Assembly: GCA_028714055.1 (NCBI GenBank)
Contig: JAQTNB010000049.1
Coordinates: 1-7,741 of the forward strand
Length of the DNA stretch: 7,741 nucleotides
Reading direction: 5' to 3'
From: Candidatus Omnitrophota bacterium
GTDB taxonomy: Bacteria; Omnitrophota; Gorgyraeia; Gygaellales; Profunditerraquicolaceae
Shown: positions 6,308 to 7,741 of the stretch, piece after piece
Numbering within the stretch: the first letter of the stretch is position 1
Layout of the letters: every line of letters begins with the position of its first letter
Made by a program: the position numbers and the translations under genes
Notes under the pieces: generated by a model
Database searches by the model: none
Told to the model about the DNA's origin: nothing
The model's input: only the letters and a program-made list of their open reading frames with translations

Positions 6308-6468
6308 TGCAAAAAAAATTTTTATTGCTTCTGTGTCTCTGTGCGTTTCTTTTTATCAGCGGCTGCGAAACGATCAAGGGTGCCGGCGTAGGGGCTTTTA
6401 ACGGAGCAAAAAAAGACTGGCAATCCCTGAAGACCGCAGACGAACGTTTCCGGGAAGCGCTCTGGTAA
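6307..6468 (+). CDS. Small lipoprotein of unknown function
   Basis: This 53-residue protein has a textbook lipoprotein signal: MQKK, a hydrophobic core (FLLLLCLCAFLFI, 5-17) and the lipobox ISGC (17-20). Signal peptidase II would cleave before Cys20, leaving a lipid-anchored mature chain of only 34 residues. The mature part begins CETIKGAGVGAFNGAKKDW, a Gly/Ala-rich stretch followed by a charged, probably helical tail ending in REALW. The opening resembles entericidin-like small lipoproteins and similar short 'C-x-T-x-K-G' proteins seen in uncultured diderm phyla, but I cannot assign a function. The residue after Cys20 is Glu rather than Asp, so the E. coli inner-membrane retention signal is absent; outer-membrane placement is an inference. 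Start ATG 6307 overlaps the gltX stop by one base (TGATG), and the hydrolase ATG follows the stop directly. An A8 run (6311-6318) lies just after the start codon. An in-frame ATG at 6283 would add eight residues and worsen the signal. Confidence 0.85.
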   Translation: MQKKFLLLLCLCAFLFISGCETIKGAGVGAFNGAKKDWQSLKTADERFREALW

Positions 6469-7149
6469 ATGTTTCTTCTGAAAACCGCATTTTTTTGCAG
6501 CGCTTTTACAGTGCTCGCCTTGTCAAACACAACCGCCTCTGCCGCTTCACAGCGGATTGACGAAGCCCGCTATATACTCTACCTGCCCGCAGACTTGCAG
6601 CCCAACGTAAAATACCCTCTGGTGGTCGCCCTTTCTCCCAGCGCCGACGCGGAATCCCTTCTGCGGGTCTGGCAGGCGCCCTCTGAGCGATACAAATGGA
6701 TCGTCCTTGCTTCGAAAGAATTCCGTAACGGGACCGGCAGGGAAGTATTGTCGTATTTGGCAAGCCTTATCAGGGAGATAACCGCAGCGTATCCGGTGGA
6801 TACCAAGCGGATCGTTACAACCGGCATATCCGGGGGCGGGATGGGTGCCCATGCCATGGCGCTTTTTTATCCGGACCTTATTAGTGCCGTTATCCCGAAC
6901 ACCGGCATGATCCATCGTAACCACATCAGCTCACGGCGCAGCGAATACCCAAGAGGCAAGATCGCCGTATTCCTGGCAAGCCCGACTGATTTCCGTTACC
7001 AGGAGATGAAAGGTGACCGCGAATTCTTAGAAAGCCTGGAGTGGCAAACGCTTTGGATCGAGTTTGCCGGCGGGCACACCTTTGCTCCGGAAGATGTGTA
7101 TCTTTCGGCAGCCGAATGGCTTAAAGGACAGTGGGAAAGGAGTCAATGA
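6469..7149 (+). CDS. Secreted alpha/beta-hydrolase (putative esterase)
   Basis: This 226-residue protein starts with a Sec signal peptide (MFLLK, hydrophobic core, TTASA with likely cleavage after Ala25), giving a mature periplasmic or secreted chain of about 200 residues. The alpha/beta-hydrolase fold is visible: strand YPLVVAL (49-55), IVLASKEF (78-85), a helix leading to RIVTTGISGGGMGAHAMAL (114-132) with nucleophile-elbow Ser121 in GISGG, FPDLISAVIPNTG-type strand (134-146), KIAVFLASPTDFRY (164-177) with likely acidic Asp174, and FAGGHTF (199-205) with likely catalytic His203. This resembles the feruloyl-esterase/PHB-depolymerase-like branch, though it is shorter than most members. The usual oxyanion 'HG' after the first strand is absent; here the strand is followed by SPSAD. 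Substrate is unknown. The ATG directly follows the lipoprotein stop (TAAATG) with only a weak GGGAAG at 6452-6457, so coupled translation is likely. A secreted esterase between a lipoprotein and a porin suggests an envelope or nutrient-uptake role. Confidence 0.8.
   Translation: MFLLKTAFFCSAFTVLALSNTTASAASQRIDEARYILYLPADLQPNVKYPLVVALSPSADAESLLRVWQAPSERYKWIVLASKEFRNGTGREVLSYLASLIREITAAYPVDTKRIVTTGISGGGMGAHAMALFYPDLISAVIPNTGMIHRNHISSRRSEYPRGKIAVFLASPTDFRYQEMKGDREFLESLEWQTLWIEFAGGHTFAPEDVYLSAAEWLKGQWERSQ
7136..7142 (+). promoter_or_regulatory. Ribosome-binding site deciding the porin start
   Basis: AAAGGAG at 7136-7142 is nine bases before ATG 7152 but only three before ATG 7146. The spacing favours 7152 as the true start of the porin, although both are in frame and differ by two residues (MT). 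The site lies inside the end of the hydrolase gene. Confidence 0.7.
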
Positions 7150-7151
7150 CC

Positions 7152-7741
7152 ATGAAACATGCAGGACATATAGTGATGTTGGCAGCAGGTTTTATGCTTC
7201 TCCTGTTCCCGGCGGCACGCGCAGAGGACGGGAAAGCGTACCCCACGATTAAGCCTACGGGTTTTATCCAAGGCTGGTGGTGGTATGATGAAACACCCGG
7301 CCCGAACCACGCGGAAAATTACAAAATAGCGCGTGCGCGCATAGGCATAAAAGGGGATTTGTCCCCTCTGGTCGATTACCTGGTTCTGACGGAATGGGGA
7401 AGGCTTACCTATGATGATCCCTGCACGCTTGTCGATACCTGGGTCAATTTCAAGTTTGACCCCGCGTTGAATGTCAAGATCGGCCAAACCTGGTATAAAT
7501 TTACTCTTTCGGGGACTACCCCGATCCCGGCCATCCCGCTTATTTACCGGCCCGAGGTTGTGGACGGGATATGGCTCCCCATGGGAAGGGTCGGCGCTTA
7601 CAGTTATGACCGCGGGATAGAGGTATCCGGCAACTTTAAAGACATCGCGATGCCAGCGGGGTATATTGTTTCGGTTACCACCGGCGCCGGGCTTGACCAT
7701 TTTGAGGACAACGGCAAGAAAGATTTTACCGGCAGATTCTA
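7152..7741 (+). CDS. Outer-membrane porin, phosphate-selective porin O/P-like, N-terminal part (cut by window edge)
   Basis: The frame is open through the right edge and gives 196 residues so far. A signal peptide (MKHAGH, core IVMLAAGFMLLLFP, ARA with cleavage after Ala24) leads into a mature chain with alternating, aromatic-rich beta strands. Examples are IKPTGFIQGWWWYDE (33-47), YKIARARIGIKGDLSPLVDY (57-76), LVDTWVNFKFDPALNVKIGQ (93-112) and RGIEVSGNF (154-162). The pattern 'RARIGIKGDL... VDTWVNF... LNVKIGQ' and the DNGKKDFTGRF near the visible end match the layout of OprO/OprP-type porins, which form 16-stranded trimers passing anions or other small solutes. The substrate cannot be told from this part. 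There is no long N-terminal coiled coil or SLH domain before the barrel. The start at 7152 is set by AAAGGAG spacing; ATG 7146 would overlap the hydrolase stop by four bases. The last two bases (TA) leave the next codon undecided between Tyr and a stop, but a stop here would be far too early for a porin. Confidence 0.75.
   Translation, partial: MKHAGHIVMLAAGFMLLLFPAARAEDGKAYPTIKPTGFIQGWWWYDETPGPNHAENYKIARARIGIKGDLSPLVDYLVLTEWGRLTYDDPCTLVDTWVNFKFDPALNVKIGQTWYKFTLSGTTPIPAIPLIYRPEVVDGIWLPMGRVGAYSYDRGIEVSGNFKDIAMPAGYIVSVTTGAGLDHFEDNGKKDFTGRF

Noticed and set aside
6557..6578. TTGACG followed by TATACT inside the hydrolase gene, as a promoter
   Set aside because: The spacer is only 10 bases, too short for a sigma70-type promoter, and no gene start lies suitably downstream.
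7143..7700. Minus-strand open frame of 185 codons over the porin start
   Set aside because: The + strand frame here has a signal peptide, a well-placed ribosome-binding site and porin-like strands. The minus frame has none of these.
1..7741. tRNA or rRNA genes, insertion sequences, CRISPR repeats, phage or toxin-antitoxin genes
   Set aside because: None seen by eye. Nearly all bases are accounted for by ten head-to-tail protein genes.

Overview
The window is a gene-dense, single-strand stretch: all ten genes read on the + strand, the longest clear gap between them is 32 bases, and most neighbours overlap or abut. The first gene (xseA) is cut by the left edge and the last (a porin) by the right edge. 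The organism looks like a Gram-negative-type (diderm) bacterium with an anaerobic, ferredoxin-based metabolism. The support is a lipoprotein, a signal-peptide hydrolase and an outer-membrane porin on one side, and a four-subunit 2-oxoacid:ferredoxin oxidoreductase on the other. Isoprenoids are made by the MEP route (dxs). The gene order and protein flavour remind me of uncultured phyla such as Omnitrophota, but that is an inference from memory and is not proven by the sequence.

Layout. Positions 2-596 hold the end of xseA and all of xseB, the two subunits of exodeoxyribonuclease VII. Positions 629-2494 are dxs (1-deoxy-D-xylulose-5-phosphate synthase). Positions 2472-5006 encode a complete oxidoreductase: a dicluster ferredoxin (delta), a VorB-like alpha subunit, a thiamine-diphosphate beta subunit and a gamma subunit. 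Positions 5003-6307 are a short glutamyl-tRNA synthetase (gltX). Positions 6307-7741 change theme to the cell envelope: a 53-residue lipoprotein, a secreted alpha/beta-hydrolase and the N-terminal part of a phosphate-selective-porin-type beta-barrel.

How they work together. The overlaps (23 nt dxs/ferredoxin; 4 nt ferredoxin/alpha, beta/gamma and gamma/gltX; 1 nt gltX/lipoprotein) point to one long translationally coupled transcript. The four oxidoreductase subunits would form one enzyme that decarboxylates a 2-oxoacid to an acyl-CoA and reduces ferredoxin. Dxs consumes pyruvate, and the late MEP enzymes often use ferredoxin, so the pairing is metabolically sensible but not proof of a functional link. 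The envelope genes may simply be co-transcribed, or may also use a weak internal promoter candidate in the 3' end of gltX.

Most of the window is ordinary core metabolism. The points most worth a second look are the GluRS that lacks the usual zinc/connective insertion, the tiny lipoprotein coupled to gltX, and the secreted hydrolase that keeps a GxSxG serine but lacks the usual His-Gly oxyanion motif. I see no RNA genes, mobile elements, CRISPR arrays or clear terminators, and no gene-free stretch longer than 300 bases.
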